Part shown: positions 55,010-64,000 of the stretch, one piece after another
How positions within the stretch are numbered: the first letter of the stretch is position 1
Layout of the letters: each line of letters begins with the position of its first letter
Source of the DNA: Enterococcus sp. HY326
GTDB lineage: Bacteria > Bacillota > Bacilli > Lactobacillales > Enterococcaceae
Length of the DNA stretch: 64,000 nucleotides
Reading direction: 5' to 3'
Assembly: GCF_026157065.1 (NCBI RefSeq)
Contig: NZ_JANLGQ010000004.1
Coordinates: 186,001-250,000 of the forward strand
Translations under genes and position numbers: made by a program
The notes under the pieces: model-generated
Databases searched by the model: none
What the model saw: the letters and a program-made list of their open reading frames with translations, nothing else
Told to the model about the DNA's origin: nothing

Positions 55010-56389
55010 ATGTTGACCTCCATAAAAAATTTCTTAAAGAACTTTACCACGACGACACCCTTTATCTTAAGCAACACCTTAATTATTGTACCTTACTTGC
55101 TTTTTTTACAATTAAGCGACGGTACTACGTGGCAAAGCGTGCTGCCCTTTGTCTTGTTTTATACGTTTCGCTTCACGGGGCTCTTTTTAATTCGTGGTCT
55201 CAGTACTCAGCTTGAAAGCTTTACTCTGTTGATGGCCGCCTTTTTACTAGGCGGCCTCGGCAGTGTCAGTGGTTTTTTGGGAATGCTTTTTCCTGGAGCC
55301 TATCCGTTGGCGGCGATTTTATTAGGCTTAAGTGCAAGTTGGCTCACACCGGCCAATATTACGGTCAATTATCAAGAAGCGCAACAGGGCTTTCACAATA
55401 TGACCGCCAAAAAATACCCCTTTGCTTTGCTTGGCCTGTTGGGATTATTTTGGCTGATCAATCAAGATTTCCCCGCTTCAGTTACTGTGAGCCTAGTCTT
55501 AGCTTTATATGGGCTGTTTTTCGTAGCCGCCTATCACACATTGCGGCATTATCCGCATTTTGAAATAAATTTTGCCAGCACCTCAAAAAATTTTATCGCC
55601 TATCGTGAGCTAGTAATGTTCGCCATTTTCTTTTTGCTGCTGCTTTTATTACGCAGTGGTCGCCTCTTGTTTGATAGTGGGGAGATCGACATTGCTTTAA
55701 TTGGCTTTATTCTGGTTTTCACCATTGCCATTTGGCTGTTGAGTCGCAAAAAAGCAAGTTTACAATTGCCCTTTTGGCTGAACTGGTTGAATTTTGTTAA
55801 CGGTATGATTGGCAATTTTTTGTTTCTCTTTATTTCTTTGTACGTCAGTGGGACCAAAGGGATTGAGGCGGTTGCCAGTCAAGTTTATCTTCCTTATGTG
55901 TTAGGAATGGTAGCAGCGATGGTCTTAGGACCACTTTATTTACAGCACTTGACGAAAGTGGCTCCGGTTAGTAAACTGGTTTTTGGCCTATGCCTTAGTT
56001 TGTTACTGATTATCTGGCCGGCTACTTTTCTGCTGGGCTTTGCCCTGCTGTGCTTTTTTAAAAGTACGACTAGCTCATGGTTGAATCAGCAATATTATCA
56101 AAAAATCAGCTTTCCAGCTGGTAGTGGTGTACTAGCTAAATTTTCTTTGCAAAATAAAGGCAGTCTGACAGCACAATTTTTTATAATGGGTTTATTAGCC
56201 ATTTTAGTTTTTGGTTTTCACGGAGATAATCGCCTTTTTTTAAGAATTCTGTCGAGTCAGGGAGTGTCGAGTAGTGGGCAGCAAATTTTAAATGACTGCC
56301 TGCTAGTTTTAGTCGGTCTGCTATTAATTTGCTTGGCAGCAGCTTGGTTTTTGTGGTGTAAAAATCCTTTACCAAAAACTAAAACTTAG
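55010..56389 (+). CDS. Polytopic membrane protein of unknown function (MFS-like)
   Basis: A 459-residue, very hydrophobic protein with about 12 predicted membrane segments and a short basic C-terminus (KNPLPKTKT). The size and segment count suggest a major-facilitator-like transporter, but I see no clear motif A or other signature, so the family is uncertain. AAGGTAAG precedes the ATG at 55010. It is 71 nt upstream of trxB in the same direction; no terminator is visible between them, so cotranscription is possible. Confidence 0.75.
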   Translation: MLTSIKNFLKNFTTTTPFILSNTLIIVPYLLFLQLSDGTTWQSVLPFVLFYTFRFTGLFLIRGLSTQLESFTLLMAAFLLGGLGSVSGFLGMLFPGAYPLAAILLGLSASWLTPANITVNYQEAQQGFHNMTAKKYPFALLGLLGLFWLINQDFPASVTVSLVLALYGLFFVAAYHTLRHYPHFEINFASTSKNFIAYRELVMFAIFFLLLLLLRSGRLLFDSGEIDIALIGFILVFTIAIWLLSRKKASLQLPFWLNWLNFVNGMIGNFLFLFISLYVSGTKGIEAVASQVYLPYVLGMVAAMVLGPLYLQHLTKVAPVSKLVFGLCLSLLLIIWPATFLLGFALLCFFKSTTSSWLNQQYYQKISFPAGSGVLAKFSLQNKGSLTAQFFIMGLLAILVFGFHGDNRLFLRILSSQGVSSSGQQILNDCLLVLVGLLLICLAAAWFLWCKNPLPKTKT

Positions 56390-56460
56390 GCAGAAAGATA
56401 GACTTTGTATAAGTTTCGCTGTAAAGTAAAGTCACTTGATAAAATGATGGAGGAAAGACT

Positions 56461-57396
56461 ATGTATGATGTAATCGTAATTGGTGCAGGTCCTGCTGGCA
56501 TGACAGCAGCCTTATACGCATCTCGTTCAAATTTATCTGTTTTAATGATTGAACGGGGAGCTCCCGGTGGCCAAATGAATAACACCGCTGAGGTAGAAAA
56601 TTACCCTGGTTTTGAAACGATTATGGGACCTGAACTGGCTTATAAAATGTTTGAAGGTGTCACAAAATTTGGGACCGAAAATGCATACGGAATTGTCACA
56701 GATATTATCGATCACGGGACGCATAAAGAAGTCGTCTGTGAAGATAAATCTTACGAAGGTAAAACTGTTGTTTTAGCAACTGGCTGTGTACATCGTAAAT
56801 TAGGTGTCAAAGGTGAAGAAGAATTCTCCGGTCGGGGAGTTTCTTATTGTGCCGTTTGTGATGGCGCCTTTTTCCGCAATAAAAAATTATTAGTTGTTGG
56901 TGGCGGCGACTCAGCAGTTGAAGAAGCGATTTATTTAACTCGCTTTGCTTCAGAAATTGTGATTGTTCACCGCAGAGACGAATTGCGGGCCCAAAAAATT
57001 ATCCAAGATCGGGCGTTTGCCAATGAAAAAATTTCTTTCTTATGGGATTCTGTCTTAGAAGAAATCACCGGCAATGAAATGGCAGTGACCGGTGCTAAGG
57101 TGCGCAATGTTAAAACCGATGAAGTATCAGAAGTCGAAGCGGGCGGTGTCTTTATCTATGTTGGTTTGGATCCGTTAAGCGAACCCTTTAAAAAGGCTGG
57201 CTTAACTAATGCAGCTGGCTGGGTGGAAACAGACAATGATATGCGGACTTCAATGCCCGGCGTTTTTGCAGTAGGGGATTTGCGGGAAAAAACATTACGC
57301 CAAATTACTACTGCTGTCGGCGAAGGCGGAATCGCCGGCCAACAAGTCTACCTTTATTTAGAAGAAAATAATTTAACCGAAGCACCGACTGTTTAG
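56461..57396 (+). CDS. trxB: Thioredoxin reductase
   Basis: A 311-residue FAD- and NADPH-dependent flavoprotein. The FAD motif GAGPAGMTAALYAS is at the start, the redox-active pair is Cys130-Cys133 in SYCAVCDGAF, the NADPH motif is VVGGGDSAVEEA, and the C-terminal FAD motif is FAVGDLRE. It keeps thioredoxin reduced for ribonucleotide reductase and oxidative-stress defence. TGGAGG precedes the ATG. A long compound terminator follows. Confidence 0.96.
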   Translation: MYDVIVIGAGPAGMTAALYASRSNLSVLMIERGAPGGQMNNTAEVENYPGFETIMGPELAYKMFEGVTKFGTENAYGIVTDIIDHGTHKEVVCEDKSYEGKTVVLATGCVHRKLGVKGEEEFSGRGVSYCAVCDGAFFRNKKLLVVGGGDSAVEEAIYLTRFASEIVIVHRRDELRAQKIIQDRAFANEKISFLWDSVLEEITGNEMAVTGAKVRNVKTDEVSEVEAGGVFIYVGLDPLSEPFKKAGLTNAAGWVETDNDMRTSMPGVFAVGDLREKTLRQITTAVGEGGIAGQQVYLYLEENNLTEAPTV

Positions 57397-57416
57397 TCGG
57401 TGTCAAAGTTTAAAAG

Positions 57417-57547
57417 AGTGTGCCGAAAGTGATTTGGCAGCTATGTGTCCATTTTTTTGATTGAGCTAGTTTGTGAGTTTAGCTAGCAAGATTTGATTTT
57501 ATATTTGGATTCAGCTGCCTTAGCGCTTGCGGGCACTTTTTTTATTT
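57417..57547 (+). terminator. Long compound terminator after trxB
   Basis: AGTGTGCCG (57417-57425) pairs imperfectly with CGGGCACTT (57530-57538) and GGCAGCT (57436-57442) pairs perfectly with AGCTGCC (57513-57519), ending in a T-run; about 70 nt lie in the apical part. A shorter hairpin CACCGACT/AGTCGGTG (57383-57402) covers the trxB stop codon. Confidence 0.7.
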
Positions 57548-57603
57548 TTTTCAAGATTCACTCGCGACTTTTATCAGTCTGCCTTTTATAAAAAAACTAA
57601 GAA

Positions 57604-57612
57604 TGATATACT
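57604..57612 (+). promoter_or_regulatory. Extended -10 promoter of pgcA
   Basis: TG-A-TATACT at 57604-57612; the -35 position has only TTTTAT. Confidence 0.5.
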
Positions 57613-57648
57613 AATAAAGTACAAATTTCGAAAAAGAGGTGGCTAATT

Positions 57649-59376
57649 ATGTCTTGGGAACAAGTCTATGAATTATGGAATAACGAAGAAAATCTAGATG
57701 AAGCCTTAAAAGCACAATTACAAATTTTAAAACAAAATCCTGTAGAGCTGGAAGATGCCTTCTACACGCAATTGGAATTCGGCACAGCTGGTATGCGGGG
57801 GATTTTAGGACCAGGCATCAATCGGATGAATATCTATACGATTCGTCAAGCAACAGAAGGCCTGGCTCGCTTTATGGACCAGCAAGATCCTGAGACCAAA
57901 CGTCGCGGTGTGGCAATTGCTCATGATTCCCGTCACATGTCACCGGAATTTGCGATGGAAGCTGCCAAAACTTTGGCAAAACATAATATTCCGGCCTTTG
58001 TTTTTGAAAGTTTGCGGCCGACACCAGAGCTTTCCTTTGCGGTCCGCTATTTAAAAGCTTTTACTGGGATTATGATTACGGCTTCCCACAATCCAGCTGA
58101 ATATAATGGCTATAAAGTTTACGGAGAAGACGGCGGGCAAATGCCGCCAGCGGATGCCGATGCGTTAACAAAATTTGTTCGTTCAGTTGAAAATCCTCTA
58201 AAAGTTGAAGTTCTATCCGAGGAAGAAGTTGAACACAGCGGCTTGATTAACATTATCGGCGAAGAAATTGATAGCGAGTATTTAAAAAATGTCAAATCAG
58301 TGACCATTAATCAAGCGTTGATTGATCAAATGGGCAAGGATTTAAAATTAGTCTATACGCCATTACATGGTACTGGAAAAATGTTGGGGGAACGGGCCTT
58401 AAAACAAGCCGGCTTTGAACAATTCGTCTTGGTGCCGGAACAAGCGATTCCCGACCCGGATTTTACCACGGTGAAATCTCCTAACCCAGAGGAACATTCA
58501 GCCTTTGAATATGCGATTCGCTTAGGAGAAAAAGAAGGTGCAGATTTATTAATCGCCACAGATCCGGATGCCGATCGCTTAGGGGCAGCTGTTCGTTTGC
58601 CGGACGGCACCTATCAAGTGCTGACAGGCAATCAGTTAGGGGCCTTGATGATTCAATATATTTTAACCGCCCATCAGACAGCTGGGACTTTGCCAGCCAA
58701 TGCCACCGTGTTAAAATCAATTGTTTCCAGCGAATTGTCAACTGCGATTGCTAAAAAGTTTGACACCGATATGGTCAGTGTTCTGACTGGCTTCAAATTT
58801 ATTGCTGAAAAAATTCAACAGTATGAAGAAGATCACACTAAGACCTTTATGTTTGGCTTTGAAGAAAGCTATGGCTATTTAGTGAAGCCTTTTGTAAGGG
58901 ACAAAGATGCCATCCAAGCGTTAGTTTTATTGGCTGAAGTCGCGGCATATTATAAGCAACAGGATAAAACTTTGTATGATGGTCTGCAGGATATTTTTGA
59001 AGAGTTTGGCTATTATACTGAAAAAACAATTTCCGTGACAATGAGCGGTATCGAAGGCGCAGGCAAAATTGCAGCCTTAATGAAAAAATTCCGGGAAGAA
59101 GCACCATCTGAATTTGCCGGTGAGGCTGTCGTGCAAACGGAAGACTTCAAACTTTTAACCCGTGTTGGCTTAGATGGCCACTTGGAAAAATTAACAACCC
59201 CGCCATCTGATGTCTTGAAATACCAACTGGCAGATGAAAGCTGGATTGCGATTCGACCATCTGGAACGGAACCGAAAATTAAGTTTTATATCGCAGTTAA
59301 GGCTGAAAGCCAAGACGCAGCGAATCAAAAGGTCGTGGATTATGAAAACAGCATCAATGCAATAGTCAACGAATAA
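57649..59376 (+). CDS. pgcA: Phosphoglucomutase (alpha-D-phosphohexomutase)
   Basis: A 575-residue phospho-sugar mutase that interconverts glucose-6- and glucose-1-phosphate for UDP-glucose and cell-surface polysaccharide synthesis. The phosphoserine loop TASHNPAEYNGYKVY has Ser146 as active residue, the Mg2+ loop is DPDADRLG, the sugar-binding loop GFEESYGY, and the phosphate-binding loop RPSGTEPKIKFY. The length matches the B. subtilis PgcA type. GAGGTGG precedes the ATG. The metal-sensor gene follows after 18 nt. Confidence 0.95.
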   Translation: MSWEQVYELWNNEENLDEALKAQLQILKQNPVELEDAFYTQLEFGTAGMRGILGPGINRMNIYTIRQATEGLARFMDQQDPETKRRGVAIAHDSRHMSPEFAMEAAKTLAKHNIPAFVFESLRPTPELSFAVRYLKAFTGIMITASHNPAEYNGYKVYGEDGGQMPPADADALTKFVRSVENPLKVEVLSEEEVEHSGLINIIGEEIDSEYLKNVKSVTINQALIDQMGKDLKLVYTPLHGTGKMLGERALKQAGFEQFVLVPEQAIPDPDFTTVKSPNPEEHSAFEYAIRLGEKEGADLLIATDPDADRLGAAVRLPDGTYQVLTGNQLGALMIQYILTAHQTAGTLPANATVLKSIVSSELSTAIAKKFDTDMVSVLTGFKFIAEKIQQYEEDHTKTFMFGFEESYGYLVKPFVRDKDAIQALVLLAEVAAYYKQQDKTLYDGLQDIFEEFGYYTEKTISVTMSGIEGAGKIAALMKKFREEAPSEFAGEAVVQTEDFKLLTRVGLDGHLEKLTTPPSDVLKYQLADESWIAIRPSGTEPKIKFYIAVKAESQDAANQKVVDYENSINAIVNE

Positions 59377-59394
59377 ACTGGCAGGAGGAATTCA

Positions 59395-59679
59395 ATGGAA
59401 GCGCAGGAAATAAAGGCTGTCAGTCAAATTTTTAAAGTTTTGAGTGACCCAAACCGCTTAAAAATTCTACTGCTTTTAAAAGACGGTGAAAAAAATGTTT
59501 CTACCCTGATTGAAAACTTAGGGATGGAGCAATCGGCTGTCAGTCACCAATTAAAGCTTTTGCGGGAGAATAAAATTGTTAAATCCCGCAAAGAGGGTAA
59601 AATCGTCTTTTATAGTTTGGATGACCATCATATTTTGGATATTTTGGAGCAAACCTTCCAACACGTTGAACATCGTTAG
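59395..59679 (+). CDS. ArsR/SmtB family metal-sensing repressor (CzrA-like alpha5 site)
   Basis: A 94-residue winged-helix repressor: FKVLSDPNRLKILLLL, recognition helix MEQSAVSHQLKLLRENK, wing SRKEGKIVFYSL. There is no Cys for an As/Cd site. The last helix carries Asp77, His79, His90 and His93, the D-x-H...H-x2-H spacing of the Zn/Co site of S. aureus CzrA and cyanobacterial SmtB. A Zn(II)-responsive repressor is therefore predicted. AGGAGG precedes the ATG. It shares a transcript with pgcA, but no metal efflux gene is adjacent, so its target lies elsewhere. Confidence 0.88.
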   Translation: MEAQEIKAVSQIFKVLSDPNRLKILLLLKDGEKNVSTLIENLGMEQSAVSHQLKLLRENKIVKSRKEGKIVFYSLDDHHILDILEQTFQHVEHR

Positions 59680-59705
59680 CGTTTAATGATAAAAAGATTA
59701 AAATG

Positions 59706-59752
59706 AAACTAGAACTTTTGGGGAATCTACCAGAAAGTTCTAGTTTTTTTTG
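59706..59752 (+). terminator. Terminator after the metal-sensor gene
   Basis: AAACTAGAACTTT (59706-59718 region) pairs with AAAGTTCTAGTTT (59734-59746), followed by more T. Confidence 0.9.
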
Positions 59753-59763
59753 TTGTTTTTCGT

Positions 59764-59769
59764 TATACT
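59764..59769 (+). promoter_or_regulatory. -10 box of the hom-thrC-thrB operon
   Basis: TATACT at 59764-59769; its -35 position falls in the T-run of the preceding terminator. Confidence 0.4.
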
Positions 59770-59831
59770 AGGGACATTATTAAAATAAAATGAAATGGAT
59801 TTAATCTTTATATTATTTTTTGGAGGGCGTC

Positions 59832-61130
59832 ATGGAAGAAGATAAGCTAAAAATTGGTTTGTTGGGCCTCGGAGTAGTTGGCTCCGGTGTGCCGATGATT
59901 TTAAAGGAACACGCAGAAAAAATTGCTCAGGTTACCGGAATGGATATCTCTGTTAAAACCGCTTTGGTGCGGGATGAAAATGAAAAAGCTCGCCAGGCAG
60001 AAAAATTTGATATTGAGTTAACAACAGATATTGATGATATTTTAAATGATGCCGAAATTCAAGTTGTCGTTGAGTTGATGGGAAAAGTCGAGCCGGCTAA
60101 AACTTATATTGAAGAAGCGTTGAAACGGGGCAAACATGTGGTCACCGCCAATAAAGATTTATTGGCTCAGCACGGCGGCAAACTTGTTCAGTTAGCCCAA
60201 GAAAATCATTGTGATTTATATTATGAAGCGAGCGTTGCCGGCGGAATTCCGATTTTGCGAACGATTGCCAATAGTTTAGCAGCCGACAATATCAATAAAA
60301 TTTTAGGAATTGTCAACGGTACGACGAATTATATGCTGACTAAAATGGTTTCTGAAGGTTTGAGCTATGAGACAGCGCTATCGCAGGCTCAAGCGCTAGG
60401 CTTTGCGGAATCTGATCCCACTAATGATGTCGATGGCATTGATGCAGCTTATAAGATGATTATTTTGAGTCAATTTGGTTTTGGTATGAATATCAATTTA
60501 GATATGGTGACCATTAAAGGCATTCGTGGTTTGCCGATTGAAGATGTTAAGATGGCAGCCCGCTTAGGTTATGAAATCAAATTAATCGGTTCTGCAGAAA
60601 AACAAGGGGATTCAATTTATACTGAAGTCGGTCCGATGCTAGTCAAACGGGAGCATCCATTGGCTGCTGTGCGGGATGAATTTAATGCAGTCTTTATCGA
60701 CAGCTCTGGCGTAGGAGAATCCATGTATTACGGCCCTGGTGCAGGAGCCAAGCCGACAGCCACCAGTGTTGTTAGTGATATTATTACCATCGCCAAAAAT
60801 TTACGCTTAGGCACAACTGGACACATGTTTAATTCTTATAAACATAAAACGAAAATTACACCAGATAATCAAGTGATGGCCAAATATTATCTTTCATTAG
60901 AGGCGGCAGACCAGGAAGGGCAATTTTTAAAATTGGCCCAAATTATGACAGACGCAAATGTTGGTTTTGATCAGTTAGTCCAAAATCAAGAAAAAAATGA
61001 ATCACAGACAGCACGAATAGTCGTGATTACCCATACTGTTTCAAAGGAACAGATGGCCGAAGTGATTAAAAATATTAAAGCAACAAGTGGTTTCAAACTA
61101 TTAAATGTGATGAAAGTATTGGGGGATTAA
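59832..61130 (+). CDS. hom: Homoserine dehydrogenase
   Basis: A 432-residue enzyme that reduces aspartate semialdehyde to homoserine. The Rossmann motif [12 protein letters not shown] starts at residue 9; the catalytic region has [14 protein letters not shown] and the signature [14 protein letters not shown]; the C-terminal ~80 residues form an ACT domain ([20 protein letters not shown]) that suggests feedback control by threonine. The ATG at 59832 is preferred; GGAGG lies close upstream (5 nt). It leads a tight three-gene threonine operon. Confidence 0.94.
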   Translation: MEEDKLKIGLLGLGVVGSGVPMILKEHAEKIAQVTGMDISVKTALVRDENEKARQAEKFDIELTTDIDDILNDAEIQVVVELMGKVEPAKTYIEEALKRGKHVVTANKDLLAQHGGKLVQLAQENHCDLYYEASVAGGIPILRTIANSLAADNINKILGIVNGTTNYMLTKMVSEGLSYETALSQAQALGFAESDPTNDVDGIDAAYKMIILSQFGFGMNINLDMVTIKGIRGLPIEDVKMAARLGYEIKLIGSAEKQGDSIYTEVGPMLVKREHPLAAVRDEFNAVFIDSSGVGESMYYGPGAGAKPTATSVVSDIITIAKNLRLGTTGHMFNSYKHKTKITPDNQVMAKYYLSLEAADQEGQFLKLAQIMTDANVGFDQLVQNQEKNESQTARIVVITHTVSKEQMAEVIKNIKATSGFKLLNVMKVLGD

Positions 61131-61132
61131 AC

Positions 61133-62191
61133 ATGTACGAAGGCTTATTAAAACAATATAAAGAATATTTACCAATTACCGACAAAACGCCACAAATCGG
61201 TTTAGCAGAAGGTAACACACCCTTAATTCCTTTATATAATTTATCAAAGGAATTGGGCATTGAATTATATGGAAAATATGAAGGCTTAAATCCTACTGGC
61301 TCGTTTAAAGATCGCGGCATGGTGATGGCAGTTGCCAAAGCTGTCGAAGAAGGGGCTAAGGCAATTGTCTGTGCTTCAACGGGAAACACTAGCGCTTCAG
61401 CAGCTGCGTATGCAACACGGGTCGGTGTGAAAGCCTACGTGGTGATTCCTGATGGTAAAATTGCGATGGGAAAATTAGCTCAAGCGATTATGTATGGGGC
61501 GGATATTATTTCAATTCCGGGGAATTTTGACGAAGCTTTAAAAGCTGTGCGGGACATTGCTAAAACAGAAGCTGTTGCTTTAGTGAACTCAGTGAACCCT
61601 TATCGTTTAGAAGGCCAAAAAACCGCCGCCTTTGAAGTCTGCGAGCAATTAGGCAAAGCACCGGATGTTTTAGCAATTCCAGTGGGCAATGCCGGCAATA
61701 TTTCCGCTTATTGGAAAGGGTTTAAAGAATGGCATGATGTGAAAGGGACGTTATTGCCAAGAATGCATGGTTTTGAAGCTGAGGGAGCCGCTGCGATTGT
61801 GCGGGGTGAAGTGATTGAACAACCAGAAACGATTGCGACAGCGATTCGGATTGGCAATCCCGCTTCTTGGAAATTAGCTGAAGCCGCCCGTGATGAATCC
61901 AAAGGCTACATTGATTCAGTCACCGATGAAGAAATTTTAAATGCCTATAAAAAAATTGCCGCTCAAGATGGTGTCTTTGTTGAACCCGGCTCAGCCGCAT
62001 CGTTGGCCGGCGTTATTCAACATGTTAAAGCTGGCAAAATTAAACCAGGAGAAACAGTTGTCACAGTTTTCACTGGAAATGGATTGAAGGATCCTGATAC
62101 AGCTATTAATGAAAGTGATGTGCAAATTTCTAAAATGAGTGACCTTGAAGCCATGCGTTTACATCTGCGTGAAGGAGTGGCAAAATTATGA
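61133..62191 (+). CDS. thrC: Threonine synthase
   Basis: A 352-residue PLP enzyme that converts O-phosphohomoserine to threonine. Lys59 in [10 protein letters not shown] binds [16 protein letters not shown] and the phosphate-binding glycine loop [11 protein letters not shown] are intact. The short length is that of the Bacillus/plant-unlike class II group common in Firmicutes. It begins 2 nt after hom and its stop overlaps thrB by 4 nt. Confidence 0.95.
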   Translation: MYEGLLKQYKEYLPITDKTPQIGLAEGNTPLIPLYNLSKELGIELYGKYEGLNPTGSFKDRGMVMAVAKAVEEGAKAIVCASTGNTSASAAAYATRVGVKAYVVIPDGKIAMGKLAQAIMYGADIISIPGNFDEALKAVRDIAKTEAVALVNSVNPYRLEGQKTAAFEVCEQLGKAPDVLAIPVGNAGNISAYWKGFKEWHDVKGTLLPRMHGFEAEGAAAIVRGEVIEQPETIATAIRIGNPASWKLAEAARDESKGYIDSVTDEEILNAYKKIAAQDGVFVEPGSAASLAGVIQHVKAGKIKPGETVVTVFTGNGLKDPDTAINESDVQISKMSDLEAMRLHLREGVAKL

Positions 62192-63051
62192 AAATAAGAG
62201 TTCCTGCGACTAGTGCCAACTTAGGACCGGGATTTGACTCTTGTGGTATTGCTTTGTCTCAGTATTTGTACATTGAAGTCATCAAGGACAGCGATCAGTG
62301 GGTCATTAATCACAATCTCGGAGAAGATATTCCTAAAGATGAAAGCAATTTATTATTGCAGACGGCTTTAAAAATAGCACCAAAGCTGACGCCTAAGGTT
62401 TTGAAAATGACCTCGGATATTCCTTTAGCCCGTGGCTTAGGCAGTTCATCATCTGTTGTGGTGGCAGGCATTGAGCTGGCCAATCGGTTAGGCAATTTGA
62501 ATTTATCTTTGCGGGATCGTGTACAAATTGCCACAGAAATTGAAGGCCATCCCGATAATGTCGCACCTGCGATTTGCGGTGACTTTGTCGTCGCTAGTTA
62601 TGTTGACGGCGATGTCCGCTATGTCAAGCACCATTTTCCTGAGTGCGATGTGATTGCTTATATCCCCAATGAAGAATTGCTGACAACAAAAAGCCGCAGT
62701 GTGTTGCCGGAGACGATTCCTTTTCGGGAGGCGGTGGAGGCAAGTGCCTTAGCCAATGTTTTGATTGCCGCCATTTTAAATGGCAATTTACCATTGGCTG
62801 GTAAAATGATGGAAAAAGACAAGTGGCATGAAAAATATCGCCGCAGTCTCGTTCCTCACTTGGATCAAATTCGCACAATTGGTCATGAGGAAGGCGTCTA
62901 TGGTGTCTATCTCAGCGGCGCCGGACCAACAGTTTTGATTTTAACACCAGCTGACGTTACCGACAGCATGGTCGCCCGCTTAAAAGAATATAATCACCAA
63001 GCCCGGGTGGATTTATTGAGTGTCGATCAAGAAGGAGTCCAGTTTTTTTAG
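62188..63051 (+). CDS. thrB: Homoserine kinase
   Basis: A 287-residue GHMP kinase that phosphorylates homoserine. The N-terminal [16 protein letters not shown], the ATP-binding [13 protein letters not shown] loop and the C-terminal [12 protein letters not shown] motif are all family markers. The ATG overlaps the thrC stop (ATGA), so the two are translationally coupled. Together hom-thrC-thrB make threonine from aspartate semialdehyde; asd and aspartate kinase are not in the window. Confidence 0.95.
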   Translation: MKIRVPATSANLGPGFDSCGIALSQYLYIEVIKDSDQWVINHNLGEDIPKDESNLLLQTALKIAPKLTPKVLKMTSDIPLARGLGSSSSVVVAGIELANRLGNLNLSLRDRVQIATEIEGHPDNVAPAICGDFVVASYVDGDVRYVKHHFPECDVIAYIPNEELLTTKSRSVLPETIPFREAVEASALANVLIAAILNGNLPLAGKMMEKDKWHEKYRRSLVPHLDQIRTIGHEEGVYGVYLSGAGPTVLILTPADVTDSMVARLKEYNHQARVDLLSVDQEGVQFF

Positions 63052-63092
63052 AAAAACTAAGTCCAATTTTTAAACAAAATAGTAGCAAAATA

Positions 63093-63196
63093 AAACATCC
63101 TAAACTTCTTTTATCGTTTTGAAAAGACCCGTAAACGTTAGACTGAAAAGCTAACGTTTACGGGTCGCTTCATTTAAAAAAAGGTTTAGGATGTTT
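63093..63196. terminator. Nested palindrome between thrB and the PPDK regulator gene
   Basis: An outer 13-bp perfect inverted repeat, AAACATCCTAAAC (63093-63105) with GTTTAGGATGTTT (63184-63196), encloses an inner 16-bp perfect repeat (63126-63141 with 63151-63166; GACCCGTAAACGTTAG and its complement). The two genes converge here, so it most likely ends both transcripts; no long T-run follows either stem directly on the plus strand. Confidence 0.65.
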
Positions 63197-63223
63197 GTTG
63201 TAGATTTTTAGGAGTAAAGATTT

Positions 63224-64000
63224 TTATTCAACCGTTGTAAAATAACTATGGTCGACTAAATCCAAGGCGTCGAAAATCATCGAAGCTGTTTCTTCAATCG
63301 ATAAAGAGGCAACGTTGATTACGACACAGCCAAGTTTTTCATAAAGGTCATTGGCGAAGGTCAATTCTTCTTTAATTTTATCAATGTCAGAGTAAGCGGT
63401 GTCGGGATTCATACCGTAGGCCCGCATCCGTTCTTTGCGGATATTGTTTAAAATTTCCGGGTCATTGGTCAGACCGACAATTTTTTTCGGGTCCACTTCA
63501 AAAATTTGTTTTGGAATATGGGCCTGAGGAATTAAAGGTAAATTGGCAACTTTAAAATTCTTATTGGCCAGAAAAAGACTTAAAGGCGTTTTTGATGTGC
63601 GGGAAACCCCTAATAAGACGATGTCGGCTTCTAAAAAGCCACGGGGGTCTTTACCGTCATCGTATTTCACAGCGAATTCCATCGCTTTAATTCTTTGGAA
63701 ATAATTTTCGTTTAAATGATGTAAAGCACCTGGTTCCAGTGTTGGATCAATCCCAGTTCTGCGGGAGATTTCTCGCACTGGCGGATTTAATAAGTCCATA
63801 TTAAACAAATCATTTTCATGGCAATATTGATCGGTTAATTTCGCCAAATCTTTATTGATGAGAGTATGGAGAATCAAGGCGTCTTCTAGCTTGGCATCCG
63901 CCAGAGCTTTCTTTAACGTATCTTCATCGTTGACAAAGGTGCGTCGGAAAATACAAAATTCCACACTCGGAAACTGAGCCATCGTCGCCTGAGCTAATTT
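63224..64000 (-). CDS. PEP synthase / pyruvate, phosphate dikinase regulatory protein (DUF299), partial
   Basis: The C-terminal 258 residues of a bifunctional kinase/pyrophosphorylase of the DUF299 (PSRP/YqfL) family. The frame stays open to the window edge (six codons before the ATG at 63982), so the N-terminus lies beyond 64000 and that ATG is internal. The nucleotide loop LLGVSRTSKTPLSLFLA and the downstream NLPLIPQAHIPKQIF and GLTNDPEILNNIRKER stretches are diagnostic. These proteins switch PEP synthase or pyruvate,phosphate dikinase by threonine phosphorylation; YqfL of B. subtilis is linked to gluconeogenic gene control. The partner enzyme is not in the window. Confidence 0.92.
   Translation of the reverse strand, partial: KLAQATMAQFPSVEFCIFRRTFVNDEDTLKKALADAKLEDALILHTLINKDLAKLTDQYCHENDLFNMDLLNPPVREISRRTGIDPTLEPGALHHLNENYFQRIKAMEFAVKYDDGKDPRGFLEADIVLLGVSRTSKTPLSLFLANKNFKVANLPLIPQAHIPKQIFEVDPKKIVGLTNDPEILNNIRKERMRAYGMNPDTAYSDIDKIKEELTFANDLYEKLGCVVINVASLSIEETASMIFDALDLVDHSYFTTVE

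Overview
The window looks like a stretch of core chromosome from an Enterococcus-like lactic acid bacterium (Enterococcaceae). It is moderately AT-rich with Gram-positive Shine-Dalgarno sites and many TTG/GTG starts. It carries both an F-type and a V-type ATPase. The V-type operon has the gene order of the Enterococcus hirae Na+-ATPase (ntp), and its proteolipid keeps the Na+ ligands known from E. hirae. The cggR-gap-pgk-tpiA-eno glycolytic operon beside rpoN and a tRNA-Arg gene, and the murA/EpuA-like/yidD cluster, also fit this family. I cannot name the species. I see no phage, insertion sequence or CRISPR array.

Layout. 1-3.1 kb: tail of an ABC-2 permease, an aldo/keto reductase, and on the minus strand a YdeI/OmdA-type protein and a C26 peptidase. 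3.2-13.5 kb: the ntp operon (F-I-K-E-C-G-A-B-D-J) behind a strong promoter and a structured leader ending in an intrinsic terminator, with a hairpin-rich 194-nt gap between ntpB and ntpD. 13.6-19.3 kb: glyoxalase, Nudix hydrolase, a minus-strand lipL / HD dNTPase / HAD operon, then a DUF1934 gene and rpoE. 19.3-21.9 kb, minus: TetR regulator, small membrane protein, sigma-54. 21.9-28 kb: tRNA-Arg(CCG) and the cggR glycolytic operon. 28-34.2 kb: the relic of a sugar-binding lipoprotein, a GH20 hexosaminidase, a VTT membrane protein, a PadR/DUF1700 cassette, an alpha/beta hydrolase, and a YjdI/YjdJ-like pair. 34.6-37.4 kb: an M20 amidohydrolase with two uncharacterised membrane proteins, a possible catabolic/transport unit. 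37.4-41.7 kb: secG, esterase, rnr, smpB. 41.8-48.6 kb: atpBEFHAGDC. 48.8-52.4 kb: a glycerol-facilitator gene under an apparent CcpA site, DUF1146, murA, an EpuA-like small gene, yidD. 52.5-64 kb: an MFS exporter with a DUF4811 partner, a membrane protein, trxB, phosphoglucomutase, a CzrA-like metal sensor, hom-thrC-thrB, and on the minus strand the PEP-synthase/PPDK regulatory protein, cut by the window end.

How the genes fit together. The F-ATPase c subunit lacks the Na+ signature and should be H+-coupled, while NtpK should be Na+-coupled, so the cell can run separate proton and sodium circuits. NtpJ at the end of the Na+ operon adds K+ uptake. Glycolysis supplies the ATP, with CggR regulating its lower part and a separate promoter for eno. 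Clear functional signals are conventional. The least explained parts are the ntp leader and the ntpB-ntpD spacer, the M20/DUF5058 unit, the orphan metal sensor, and several very long 3'-end hairpins.
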